Shown here one piece after another: positions 34,557 through 47,208 of a stretch of 64,000 nucleotides of DNA. The notes below the pieces were generated by a model that saw only the letters and a list, made by a program, of their open reading frames with translations, had not been told where the DNA came from and made no database searches. Numbering within the stretch: position 1 is the first letter of the stretch; each line of letters starts with the position of its first letter. The position numbers were made by a program, and so were the translations under genes. Source of the DNA: Bimastos eiseni (Eukaryota; Annelida; Clitellata; Crassiclitellata; Lumbricidae); contig OY365813.1 in the NCBI GenBank assembly GCA_959347315.1, forward strand, positions 35,169,786 through 35,233,785. Direction: 5' to 3'.

Positions 34557-37500
34557 ATGGCGATGAAGAAAAAATCTGCTCTACGACAAGTGCCAGAGGA
34601 AAAGCCGGAGGATCTTCTGGTGTTTGGTTACGGAAGTAGGATATTCAGAGACGACGAGAAGGCGTTATTCATTGACCAAGGAAAGCACCTCATCCCTTGG
34701 AATGGAGAGGAGAATTTAATGATCGACAGGTTGGCTTCAGACTTTTTCTATGTTTTACGAAGAAGTTAATTTGTTGAACCACGGATTCGATAGCTTATAT
34801 CCGCCTAAGCAATTTAACCACCCTAAACAGCGATATAAATTTGTGGGCGGCTAGTCCCGCGTAGGTATCCAATAAAAGTAGGGAGCTTAAGTAAAATTGA
34901 CTTTTGCGAAGTCTTTTCGTTATGACGCCGGTAAAATTGTACTTCGGTGTTACTCAGGAATTGCATTATAGCGCCGGTAAATCAGCAATGGTGGTCTTGC
35001 TTAGAATGGATATATTTCACTCTTTGAGCCTTTCGTATCATCGTCCTAAATAAAAAGTACAGACGAACCTTCAACAAACAGGTGTACAAGTTGTTCTATA
35101 ATGCGTATTAAGTTTTAAAAAAATAGCATGAGAAATTCTGGTTAAGGTTTACAGTAGCTCTGGATAGATGACTTGATGTTTAGTAACATTGGCTTTTGAC
35201 GTACGTAGGTATGATGTGCGCGCGTTTCTGACCGATCTGACGGAATATGATGCGGACATCATTCGCAGTCGGTCGGAGCCATTGACAGAAAAGGAGCGAC
35301 AGATCGAACGACTGCTGGATGAGGAACGCTACCTAGAACTAACGGCAGACTACGACATTCAGATGATGTTTGAAGGTGAGTCGGATTGCATCATCAGCCT
35401 CAGACGGGTGTTAAAATAGAACTCCCCATACTGGTGTTAAAATGGATGGTTTCATTGGATTACCCATACTGGTGTTGAAATGGGTGGTTATCATTGGATT
35501 ACCCATACTGGTGTTGAAATGGGTGGTTTCATTGGATTACCCATACTGGTGTTGAAATGGGTGGTTTTCATTGGATTACCCATACTGGTGTAATGATGGG
35601 TGGTTTTCATTGTACTCTTCAAAATGGTGTAATGATGGGTGGTGTTCATTTACTCCCCAGACTGGTGTAATAATGGGTGATTATCCTTAAACTCTCCAGA
35701 CTGGAGACTGTTTAAAAGAAGAGTCCCAGACTGTTTAAAAATAGTGCTATATCAGCTACTCTCACAGCTGCTATGCTCACAGCTGCTATTCTCACAGCTG
35801 CTATTCTCACAGCTACTATTCTCACAGCTACTATTCTCACAACTACATCAATGCTGATGCTGTTACGTTCTGTACCTGGTTTTATTGCATTATCTTTCTC
35901 TGTTCTGTTTTTGAACTTGAAAACCATTATGTCCAATATTTGTCCTCTGATAAGTCTCTCTTGAAAGGAGCTATATGAATGGTACATGTAAATCATAAGT
36001 AGGTTATATGAGTTAGTTTTCGAGAAGCTAGTGGATGTATTCATAGGCAAGTAATAGACTTGATAACACTCATGATAGCGACATTGATGTGAGTTTGCGA
36101 GGAGTGTGAATGGTTATCTATGGATCTAAATTGCCTTGATCACTGTAACGACATCCGTCTGATTTTGGTTGCAGAGGAAGAAATGAAGAGAAGTCGGGAA
36201 CGTTATGCGGGAAGTTATGCGGCCGTTGGATTTCAATACGAGAGCGGAGGAGGAGGGAACTCGGGGGAGTCGAATGGCGATCAACAGGGTCAAGGTAGGC
36301 ATTGGGAATCACTCTAGTGTCTCAGTCTGGCGTAATTGTTTTACACACATATACACTTACAATTCTTATATATAGAACATATAGAGGTCAATAGGTCAAT
36401 CTGCCCTATTCCTCTCTGGCCTTAAGACTGACATTCTGTTTGACCAAGGCTGGGTTGGGAATGCTTCTGAGTGAATGGCCTGAAGGAGTCCTATGTAAAA
36501 CTGCTGTAATATTAATAATAATAATATGGAGTGTTATCTGAGCTGCTTCTGCTTACAGGGTAAATTTTATTCTTTGGATGTCTCAAAACTTAAATATGTT
36601 GGCTTGTGTGTGGTAAAAGTTTGATTGAAGTACAGTTTGTTTGTTAATCTGGTTCTTGTAGACTCTTCCTTATCGTACGAAGAACCGTTCTTTCCGATTC
36701 CAGCCTTGAAACTTCCGTCTGATATGATCATCGTAAGTATAGTCTGTCATCTCTTTGTTGTCTCTTTGTTTTCTAGAATTCATTTAATCTAAAGTAGGAG
36801 AATGACATTGTTTCTGTTTTCTTAAGACTTCTAATCAATGAACCTCAGGTTGTAGCAGTTTTGCTGTCTTTGCATTTGGATGATGGAGAGATGTTTGTCA
36901 TCAGAAAACAGTAAGTATCTGCTCTCTCTTTATTAATCCTTTTAATTCTCTAAATGTTGACTTTGTTTACAAAAATTTATGATGAGGTTTTAACATCAGG
37001 GCAGAAATTTGGTTCTTCGTTTCTGTTCTGCCGTGAAAGAAGTCTAGTGTAATGTAATGAGGCACTTAGATGGCGCCACTCAAATCTTAGACACTCAACA
37101 TTCTCAACACAAAGCTAAAGAGAAAAAAAGGAAAGCCTTCAAGCATTTACAAAAGGCAGCAGGGGAGAGAGATAGAGAGAGAGAGGGCAGCTCCTTCCAA
37201 ATAGGAAGGAGGAAGCTGTTCCAGGTGGTGGGACCTCTGTAGGTGAAGCTCCTGGATTGGGCTGTGAACTATCTCCACTATGTCAATATTCTAATTAATT
37301 AATTGTTTGTGATATCTTTTGTGTTGGAGCTGTTGTTACTTTTCTCCCATTGTAATCATCTTATTTAACCAAATTCTCAACTTCTAAACTCTTGCAATTA
37401 TTTGACTGTTGAGATGTTTTTTGTCTTTGAAACCCAAATCGGATGAGAGTGACTCATCTTCTTCACCTGTTTCTCGATGTAACTCTTTCCCAACAGAGAA

Positions 37501-39706
37501 ACTGTTTTGCTTCTTCAAGGCTTGTGTTCATCGTCTGGGATTGTTTTTCCATATCTGATGCCTTTTGAGAAGTTCTGATGGCAGATACACACTTGGTGTA
37601 AATATTTGCAGATCTTGCATTTAAACTTTTGGCCCTGGTCTGTTATTTGCACTTGTTATTTGTATCTATTGATCTCTTCTTGAGCATATCTCAGCAATTT
37701 TAGACTATAGCAAGGTCATAGTTTCCTAAGCCTTGTTCGAGTACCAGTTAATGTTAAAGACATTTGTTATATCGGATACTATAATCGTGAATGGAATTTC
37801 CTGAATAGAAATAGAATATGGATCGGTTTGTCTTCTGATTTCTACGTCTGCTTGCTTTGAAGCATTTTTATCTTTGGTGATTTCTCTTTTATGCCAGGCT
37901 TATTGTGATATTAGGTGACAGAGAGTGGGCAAATGGGTAGAGATAGTGAGTGAGGAAGTTGGGTGGAGATCGTGAGTAATTTAGCTAGAGATAGTGAGCA
38001 ATTTAGGTATAGTTGAAATGTGGGTAGGGATAGTGAGCAGTTATGGTAGAGATAGTGAGCTGTTGGTTAGGGAGAGTGGGCAGTTGGGTAGAGAGAGTAG
38101 GGTGAGTTAGTAGGCTGGACTGATGTACACCGTGTGTCAATTTGTCTGTTTCCTTCATGCATCTGATGTCCCTTGAAGGTTGCATGTATGTCAAACTGAA
38201 TTCGAGCAAAATTCTGCCCCAATTTACCTACTGAACATTTGAGTACATATGTCGTGTTCCTAGGTTGTTCTAGATCTGCCCCGAGTGCACTCTGCTCTCA
38301 AATAGGATTGGCGCTCTATAAAATATTTGATTTCTTATTTTTTTAGTAGGTAGAATTGTAACCGATAAACCTGTACATCTTAAGTACGAGTGTATTTCAG
38401 CTTTTGTGACCGCTCCTCCATCTTAAAGCAGAGACTTCGGGAGAAAAGATGGCGACCCATCGCCCTGGGAGCGATTGAGAGGACGATCGCATCAGGTAGA
38501 GGTGAGACAACAAGATACCAGATTAAACACTGCCTTGCAAAACTCAGGTGCCGTCAACTTGTTAAGTCTTTCTCCCTCTTCTTGATCGACTGTTTTAGAG
38601 TCATAGGTTGCGCAGCTACTGTCTGCGACCGCAACGCTGGTCCTCTGCAATGCCTCATGAGAGACTGGTGCGTTCGAAGGCGGGCCACTCGTAACCATTG
38701 CTCTTGATTTTATGTTTGAAGGAATTGCAATTGTTGATATCTATGTCTAGTGGTCGGCCAACGATCGCATATGGTCCCTCATCTTCAAACTCTTTTCTCT
38801 TTAAGTTGTAACACTTTGCCGATGAGCATGTTATAGACCCAATCAGGAAACCAAAGCACTCATTGTCGTTGCATGGTTAAATCTACCAGAATCTTCCATA
38901 TGTCCATGAATTTTTGATCCCATCTGTTGGAGAGGTATTGCAGGGAACCAGCGTTGAATGCTCGTGTAGACGAGTCATAGTACTCTCCTAACTCATGTGG
39001 ACGTGGTTTTGAGACGCTAATGTGTCATTGGTCTGTGTTACCAACAGCCGAAAACGATGAAGGTGCACGCGATCATCGAGAAGACCGCAACGTTCATCTG
39101 CAAACAGGGAACGCAGATGGAAATCGTGCTTAAGACGAAACAGAAAGACAATCCACAGTTTGAGTTTCTTAACTACGACAATGATCTCAACCCGTATTTC
39201 AAGCATCTTGTCTGCGTTATGAAGGATGGACGATATGTTCCAACCCCTCGCCAACCGGATACGCCCGGTATGGGATATACGATGAATTTTCATGTATTAT
39301 TAATTGCATGGGTTGTGTTTACTCTCTTCCCAGTTATATTTACTGGAATAGTTGCTTTCCCAGGATTGAGGGACATGGCATCCTATATGGTTAGAGCTTT
39401 CGTTTTCTATGGCGTGGAGTACATGGGTTTGATCCTCCTCCTCCTCGTTCTCCTCCCCCTCCTATTCCTCCTCCTCCTCGTTCTCCTCCCCCTCCTATTC
39501 CTCCTCCTCCTTCTCCTCCTCCTCTGAGACGGTTGCTGTGTATGGAGGGACCTTGAACAAGTCTTTCACTCACAATTACTCCACGCCATCGATTGATGCT
39601 TCGTCATTAGATATTGGCAATTAACTTTTGGTAACATTAGATAGAATCCTTTGATGAAGATGATAATGGCTTAGTTGCAGGGACTGAGAAAGGGTAGGAA
39701 AGAGAC

Positions 39707-39739
<33 letters not shown>

Positions 39740-42700
39740 CAGATGTGGATACATAGAGAGAAGATTGAGAGAAGGGAATAGATGAACAAAGATATTGACC
39801 AGTTAAGTTAGCTATGAGGGATTGACATATGAAGGGGTATTTTGCGTAACAACCCATGAGGGTTGGTGACTCAATGCTCTTTGTTACATGCACAGAGGAT
39901 GACTCACATTCTTATCTACATCCAAGTCTCACATCGACGAGTCAACCGGAACCAGAACTCGCTCCAATGACGTCTCAGGTCAGTGACTTAAGTTGTTTTA
40001 TCCATCTTATGTTGATGTCATCATTCTGCTTTGAATGTTGTGATCATAGTAATTGAACATTTATCTAGCACTACTATAAGTGTAAACGGATCATTCATTG
40101 GGAGGTTTTCTATTGACCCCTTCAAGGCTTGGCAGCACTCCTCACCCAACCCTGGCTAATTGGAGCAGTCCTAAGGTTGAAATAGAATTTGGTGGAATGG
40201 CCTCCATGTGCCAGGAGAATTTCCACAGGGAGCCCATTCCAGATGGTAGGGCCAGCGATCAATGTTGGACCAGATGGTTACCAGTTCCATGACAACAATA
40301 TCCATGACTACCATATCCATGACTACCATATCCATCCATGACTATCATATCCATGACTACCATATCCATGACTGCCATATCCATGACTGCCATGTCTATG
40401 ACTACCATGTCCATGACTACCATATCTATGACTACCATGTCCATGACTACCATATCTATGACTACCATATCTATGACTACCATATCTATGACTACCATAT
40501 CCATGACTACCATATATATGATTACCATGTCCATGACTACCATGTCCATGACTACCATGTTCATGACTACCATGTCCATGACTACCATGTTCATGACTAC
40601 CATATCCATGACTACCATATATGATTACCATGTTCATGACTACCATATCCTGTGTTACTTATCTTTGGCTGTGTTTTATTTTATGTTTTATTTCCTTATA
40701 AATATTTTTCTAATTACAGGAGTTTCTGGAATCGATAAAATCGAAACTTCCAGCTGGTCAGATCGCAAACACATCTTATCAGGTGTTGTTGAAGAATCTT
40801 CAGAAACATGCTCTTCCGGTTGCTGCTCCTAAACCGGTCGACATTCATCAGTTAGTGCATTCATTTATTAATTACTTAATTAAATAATTACTTTATTATT
40901 TGATCTTTGTCACTGTCAACGTCTCAATTATATTACTAGCCTTAATTGTCTTAATTGTACATAGACTTAAAAAAATGTCCCTGTATCTGTGTGTTTTGCT
41001 TGATATATCTCTCTATCTATCTATATATATATCTCTTTCTCTCCATGTATCTGTTTGTTCCTATTATTGTCTCCCTGTAACTCTCTCCAGGCTGTATCTC
41101 TCCGGTCTGCTAACTCTCTGTGTTCCGTTCTGCAAATCCTCTCTCTGTAACGTTTCGTTCTGCAACGATGTCTCTCTCTATATCTGTCGGTTCTGCTTAA
41201 TATATCTCTTCCTGTATCTATCGGTTGATGCCTTCTGCACTAGACTCTGGTGTTGCAGAAGCCTCCAATTAATTATCAATGATGTAACTAAACAGTAACT
41301 TTTCGAATGATTAATATTACTGTTGTTTCTCTTTCAGATCCGATTATAGCTCCTCCTCTTCCTCCTCCTCCTCATCTGCTGTTGTGAGATCTATTCTTCC
41401 TAGACCACCTCCTCCACCTGCTCTTCCACTTCCATTGGTTCCTGCTCTACCATCATCCGAATGTCGGCCGTCAGTCGCGCTGCTCCAGCCTCCGACCATC
41501 ATCCAGTAGGTGACATCTCTTGCGCCATCAATGTTTCTCATCTGAAGGAGTTTCAATTATCAAACAGCGTCAATCAATGTTTTCGGTTTTTTCCTCTGTC
41601 AGCTTCTATGCTCTGTGTGGTTATACGATTGATCGATTGAGAACAGATTGTTTTTAGATTTGATTGATTGGATAACTTTGCTGATTGAGAAACTTGATTG
41701 ATTGAGAGACTTTTTGATCAAGATATTTGATTGATTGAGAGAATTTGATGGATTGTGAGACTTTATTTTGATTGATTGAGGGACTTAATAAATTGAAATA
41801 TCTGATTGTTTTTGCCTTTTATTAGTTGAGAGACTTCATTGATTGTACAAATTGATTGATTGGTTGGTTTAGATCTGTTCCGTTGATAACTCCTCCTCCT
41901 CCGGATCAGAAGCCGATCATTGACAAGATGGCCGACTATGTCGCAAGGAATGGTCCGGAGTTTGAGGCTTGCGTTAAACTAAAGAACGACGCACGGTTTC
42001 AGTTTCTGGATTCAAATCACGTCCACTACAATTACTACCTCTACAAGAAAGACATCTGCCTGAAAGTAAGACATTCACTCACACCAATGCAATTACTGCA
42101 TTTTATTAATCAATTCAGGGAGGACTTAAATGGTGCCTCTCCAAGAGACCCACTCCAGAGGCACTCACAGCCGGTTATAGGTAAATTCTTCGTAAACAGT
42201 TCTTCAAATTTTTTTTAAGCAGTTCTTCGTAAAACTATTCTTTGTAAACAGTTGTCCTTAAAACAATTCTTTGTAAACCTGACCCTAACTATTTTATGAA
42301 GTATTGTGCTTTGCGAAGAATTGTTTTACGAAGAACTGTTTATGAAGAAAATGTCTGACACCCTCTCAGCCCAACCCTGTCGTCGATAAATAACAGTTAT
42401 TGGCTGCTTGTTCAAGTTGTACACAGAGGTGTGTAAGGAAGACGTCTCAAGGTCAGAACTCTCCAAGCATAAGAGGAACCTCATTTTGAATTGGATTTCT
42501 TTAGGATCTATTATTTTACTGAACTACGTCATAGTTTAGTGGTCAGTTGGTTACTTGGTCTTTGGAGTTCAGTCGATGATCTGTCATAATTGCCAGACAG
42601 AACAAATCATTTTATGTCTCTGAAGTATATAACGACCTAATTGACTTCTCTTGTTGGATCTCATGCAGAGCTAAGCAATAGATAGATAGCTGAGCAATAA

Positions 42701-43696
42701 ATGGGCAAATATGCCTGTTTAATCACTGCATTTGCAGAATGTTAACTAACTCCAACTGGTATTTCTTCCAGGAGCTGGAAAAGTCGAAGCCGCCACTGGC
42801 GGAGCCGGATGAGATTGAGACGGAAGAGACAGAGGTCAAAGCAGATGAGGAATCGGAAAATGACCCAAAGGACGATTCGTTGGATGCTGCTGCTTCAGTG
42901 GCTGAGAGAAGCGACCTGAATGCAAAGACTGCTCTTACGATAAAAGGTATCCGTCGGATGATATATTCGGTTGGAATCTCATCACTTGACTCTCATAGTC
43001 TTAATGATGTTCTCTACATCTGTGTTTGAGATGAGTATCCACACAAGGCAATCAATCTCTCTCACTGATCAGATGCTCTGCTTTGCAATACTAATACTGA
43101 CTTCTGTTGATCTTCTCTTAGTATTATACTAACTAATATTTATATGAGCTAATTCTATGTTGTCTTATGTTCTTTTGAATTTCCGTCCAGCTTTGCCAAG
43201 ACATTGGATTTTCCACCGTCATGGGATTTTCCATCGTGATTATCCATCGTCGTCCGTTGTCCTGGACCTACAGAAGTTGAATGATTTGTCTGTTGTGTGT
43301 TTTGTAGGAGTCAGCTTCAGCATAAAACCAAAAGAAGAGGAGGTGACTTCTCTTAAGACTCGGACCGCTCTTCTCTACGACACAAGCGACGATGACGACT
43401 CAAACTTTGATGCTGAGAGAGAGTCACAGCCACCGACCTTGACTACGACTATGTCGCGCAATTCGTCTCGCGTGTCCCTGGCATCAACAACGACATCCGA
43501 AAGACCGTCTGGAGAGAATGCTGAGAGGAAACAAGGTATGGAGGATGAGGAGAGCGTTGACTGTGTTATGTGTGATGTTCGCTTTTATAACCCAAAGGAA
43601 TGTGGTTATTGTTATTTTATTGTTGTTGTTATTTATGGTTTTATTACTGAGCATCAATGAAGACCATCGCATTCACACAGGCAACTCATGCCAATA

Positions 43697-43727
<31 letters not shown>

Positions 43728-46700
43728 AATAGTCTTGAGTGTGTCATGGGTGTTATTATTTGAATCTTTAATATTATTATTATTGCTTTTGTTACTCTTA
43801 TTATTATTATTGCTATTATTAATATTATTATTATGCATTTATTAAATGAGACTATCTAATGGCCTAACAGAACACGAAAAGGAACCGGTGGTTATAGAAG
43901 CAGAGGTGGAATGGGCAATCAAACAACTGAAGGACAACAAAGCGCCAGGTCAGGATGGAATACCCTTAGAATTGATAAAAGCGGGAGATGACACAATGAT
44001 AAGGACAATAAAAAAAATATGCAATAATATATGGAAAACCGGAGAGTGGCCAGAGGAATGGAAGAGATCAATATTTATCCCTTTATTTAAGAAAGGAGAC
44101 ACAAAAGAGTGTGAAAATTATAGGACAATAGCATTGATATCACACACAAGTAAAATACTACTCAAAATAATTCATAAAAGAATGGAGAATATGATTGAGA
44201 GAGAGAATCTGGACAATCAGGCACGAAATAGGAAATCCCGGGGAACGCTTTATCATATTGCCAACATGAGGTGGATAATGGAAAGGCAAAGGGAATATGG
44301 AAAAAAAATACACATATGCTTCATCGATTATAACAAAGCATTTGACTGCATTAACCATGAACTGATGTGGAAAACTCTAATAGAAATGGGTATACCAAAA
44401 CATTTCATACAACTACTAAAGGGATTGTACAAAGACCAGGAAGCGGTGATAAGAACAGAATTTTTAGACACAGACAAATTTAAAATCAAGAAAGGGGTGA
44501 GGCAAGGGTGCATCCTGTCCCCATTTCTTTTCAATCTGTATGCAGAAAGGATAATGAGGAGGGCAGAAATGGAAGAGGCAATTGAAGGAGTAAAGATAGC
44601 AGGAAGGACATTGAATAATCTAAGATATGTGGATGACACAACACTACCGGCAGGGAAGAAAGCAGATCTGGAAAAACTGATAAGAAGACTGAAGAGAGAA
44701 AGTGAGAAGGCAGGCCTATACTTCAACTTAAAGAAGACAAAGATAATGACAACAGCTGATTAGGACAGTTTCGAGATAGACGGAGAGGAAATAGAGGTGG
44801 TAACAAGCTTCACGTTCCTGGGATCATTAATAGAAAAAGAGGGAAAATGTGACTCGGAAATAAAGAGAAGGGTGGCGATAGGGAAAGCTGCAATGAACGG
44901 ACTGGAAAATATATGGAAAGACAAACATGTGAGCATAGACACAAAAAAGATTAGTGAGAGCAATGATCTTTCCTACATGTCTCAGCTGTGAGACATGGAC
45001 AATGACAAAGAACATGGAGAAGAAAATCAACGCATGCGAAATGTGGATATGGAGGAAGATGCAGAGAATATCATGGACGGAGAAGAAGACAAACGAAGAA
45101 GTGAGCAGGAAGATTGGAGTCGAGAATGATGAGACGTTACAACAAACAGCATTGAGAAGGAAGCTAGGGTTTTTCGGACATGTTATGCGATCAAATGGAA
45201 TAAAAAAGGAAATGATGCTGGCATGTGGAGGAGGAAGGAAGAAAAGAGGGTGCCCAAGGAAAAAATGGATGGATGTGATACCTGAAAAAACTGAAATGAG
45301 CCTGGAGGAATTAAGAGATGCAACTTCGGACAGAAAAAACTGGAGAGGATTGGTCATGGCGGTCGCTAGATTTCCAAGAAATAACAGCACAAGGTGACAA
45401 GGTGATCTAATGGCCTGTGATCGATGTAATGGTGCTGAGCAATTGTGAGTGAATGATTTGCTGAAGGTCCCTCTACACAGTAACCGTCTCAGAGGAAGAG
45501 GAGGAGGAGGATCAGTGGTGTCGCTGCCATTGAGGCGCGTGCCTCCTCTGGGTTTTAATATTGTTTTTTAAGCAAAATATTTTTTTATATTGAAAAATGA
45601 CATGAGCCGTCCTCCATTGGCAGCGTTATCGCAGTAACATTTTGTGCTAATCTGTTCGCTTGTCTGTTATTTTCAGCTGAACAGAAACTAGCGGACAAGT
45701 TGGCTTCGGCTGCGAGAGAGAAGTTAGCGAGAGAATCGAGAGAGAGACAGTTGCAGGCACAGCGCAAGAGAAAGGCATTGCTATTCATCAACATGCTGAA
45801 AGATTCCAACAGCGTTCCTTCTCCATCCTCCGGACCAGGCGCCGCGTCCGCTGCTGCCATGGCAGATATATCGGCCGCAGGTGGGTTTTAAGACAAGGCT
45901 TTCCCAGAGTTGTTGCGTGTGTTGTTTGTAACTTCTATTGAGTCGATTGTTGGAGCGGTTGACCTGGAGTGAGTATGGGTTTGAGCAGTTGCTGCCGCGT
46001 TAGGACCTTGAGCAAGTTTTTTGCTCACAATTGCTCAATGCTGTCCAACAGGTTCTAGTATCAAACAATGTCTCTTCAAATACATTCACTGCGTTCAGCA
46101 GAAACAGTTTGCGAATGAAAACCTTTAAAAACCTTAAAGAGATTTCTACATCTCATACGAATTAATTGATTTCTTGTTTATCATTATTTTCTGATTGTCA
46201 TTTTCTTTGAGCAGCTTCTGCGATTAATTCTCCGTTTGCTTCATCAACTAAAAGTGGATCAGCAACACCAACGACGCTCCTCGAGATGGCCGCTCTTGAC
46301 TTATCCAGGGCATCCGTTCCTGCCTCCGTACCCAGTCGAGCAAGGTCAAGGTCACCAAGGAAACACCGGAGGCGCTCTGTGACACCCCCGTGCGCCTACA
46401 CGTCTGGCGGAAGGTATTTGTTTTCAGGGTCAACTGTTGCTAAGGATGATTATGGCTGATTTTATTTACTGGATCTGCTTAGATGTGAGGATTGTGGTTG
46501 ATACTTTAGAATCATGGCTAATTCCTTATCAGTTATGGCTAATTCACCCCAATCGTGGCTATGTTGGGGAAGATCATGGCTGATCCATTGTGGCTAATAG
46601 CATCTGTGTCATGGCTAATTTATCCCAATTGTGGCTACATCATGAGGATCATGGCTTATATGTCTTTTGCTGCTTTCTAGATTCAATATCCAAATGTATT

Positions 46701-47120
46701 TTAGATATGAATTTATGTAGCTCTATATATCGAGGCATCCTCTGTCTCTCATCTTCATTGCTGTCTTCGCTCCCTTTAGATCCTCACCATCGCGACGCAC
46801 GGATCATTCTCGATCCTCGAAGCACAGATCGAAGCATTCTGAGAGTGGCCACAATAAGCAGAAGACCCTGAGTCCTTCGATCAGATCACTGTCTCACAAG
46901 AAGTCGATCAAAGACAGAGAATCATCGAAGCACAAGAAGTCGAAGAAGTCAAAATCCAGGCACAGGAGAAGCGAGGAGTCGTGGGAGGAGTCGGATAATG
47001 ACGCTCGACATCCGTCGTCAAAGCGACCGAGAGTGGCGTCGTCCGTGTCGAAGGTCAACCCGATCGTTGTCGATCTAACAGGAGGGTCAGTCATTCCATC
47101 AGTTTCACTTCATTAGTTAG

Positions 47121-47208
<88 letters not shown>

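Noticed and set aside
37057..37242. Short coding frame in SFSWAP intron 4
   Set aside because: Matches the style of dispersed repeats elsewhere (GGCGCC...CCAGGTGGTGGGACC) and has no conserved protein features.
38390..38707. Extra SFSWAP exon or gene at 38401-38495
   Set aside because: An acceptor and donor are present and the frame is open, but inclusion alone or with 36849-36910 does not restore the exon 5 frame, and the sequence resembles nothing in the family.
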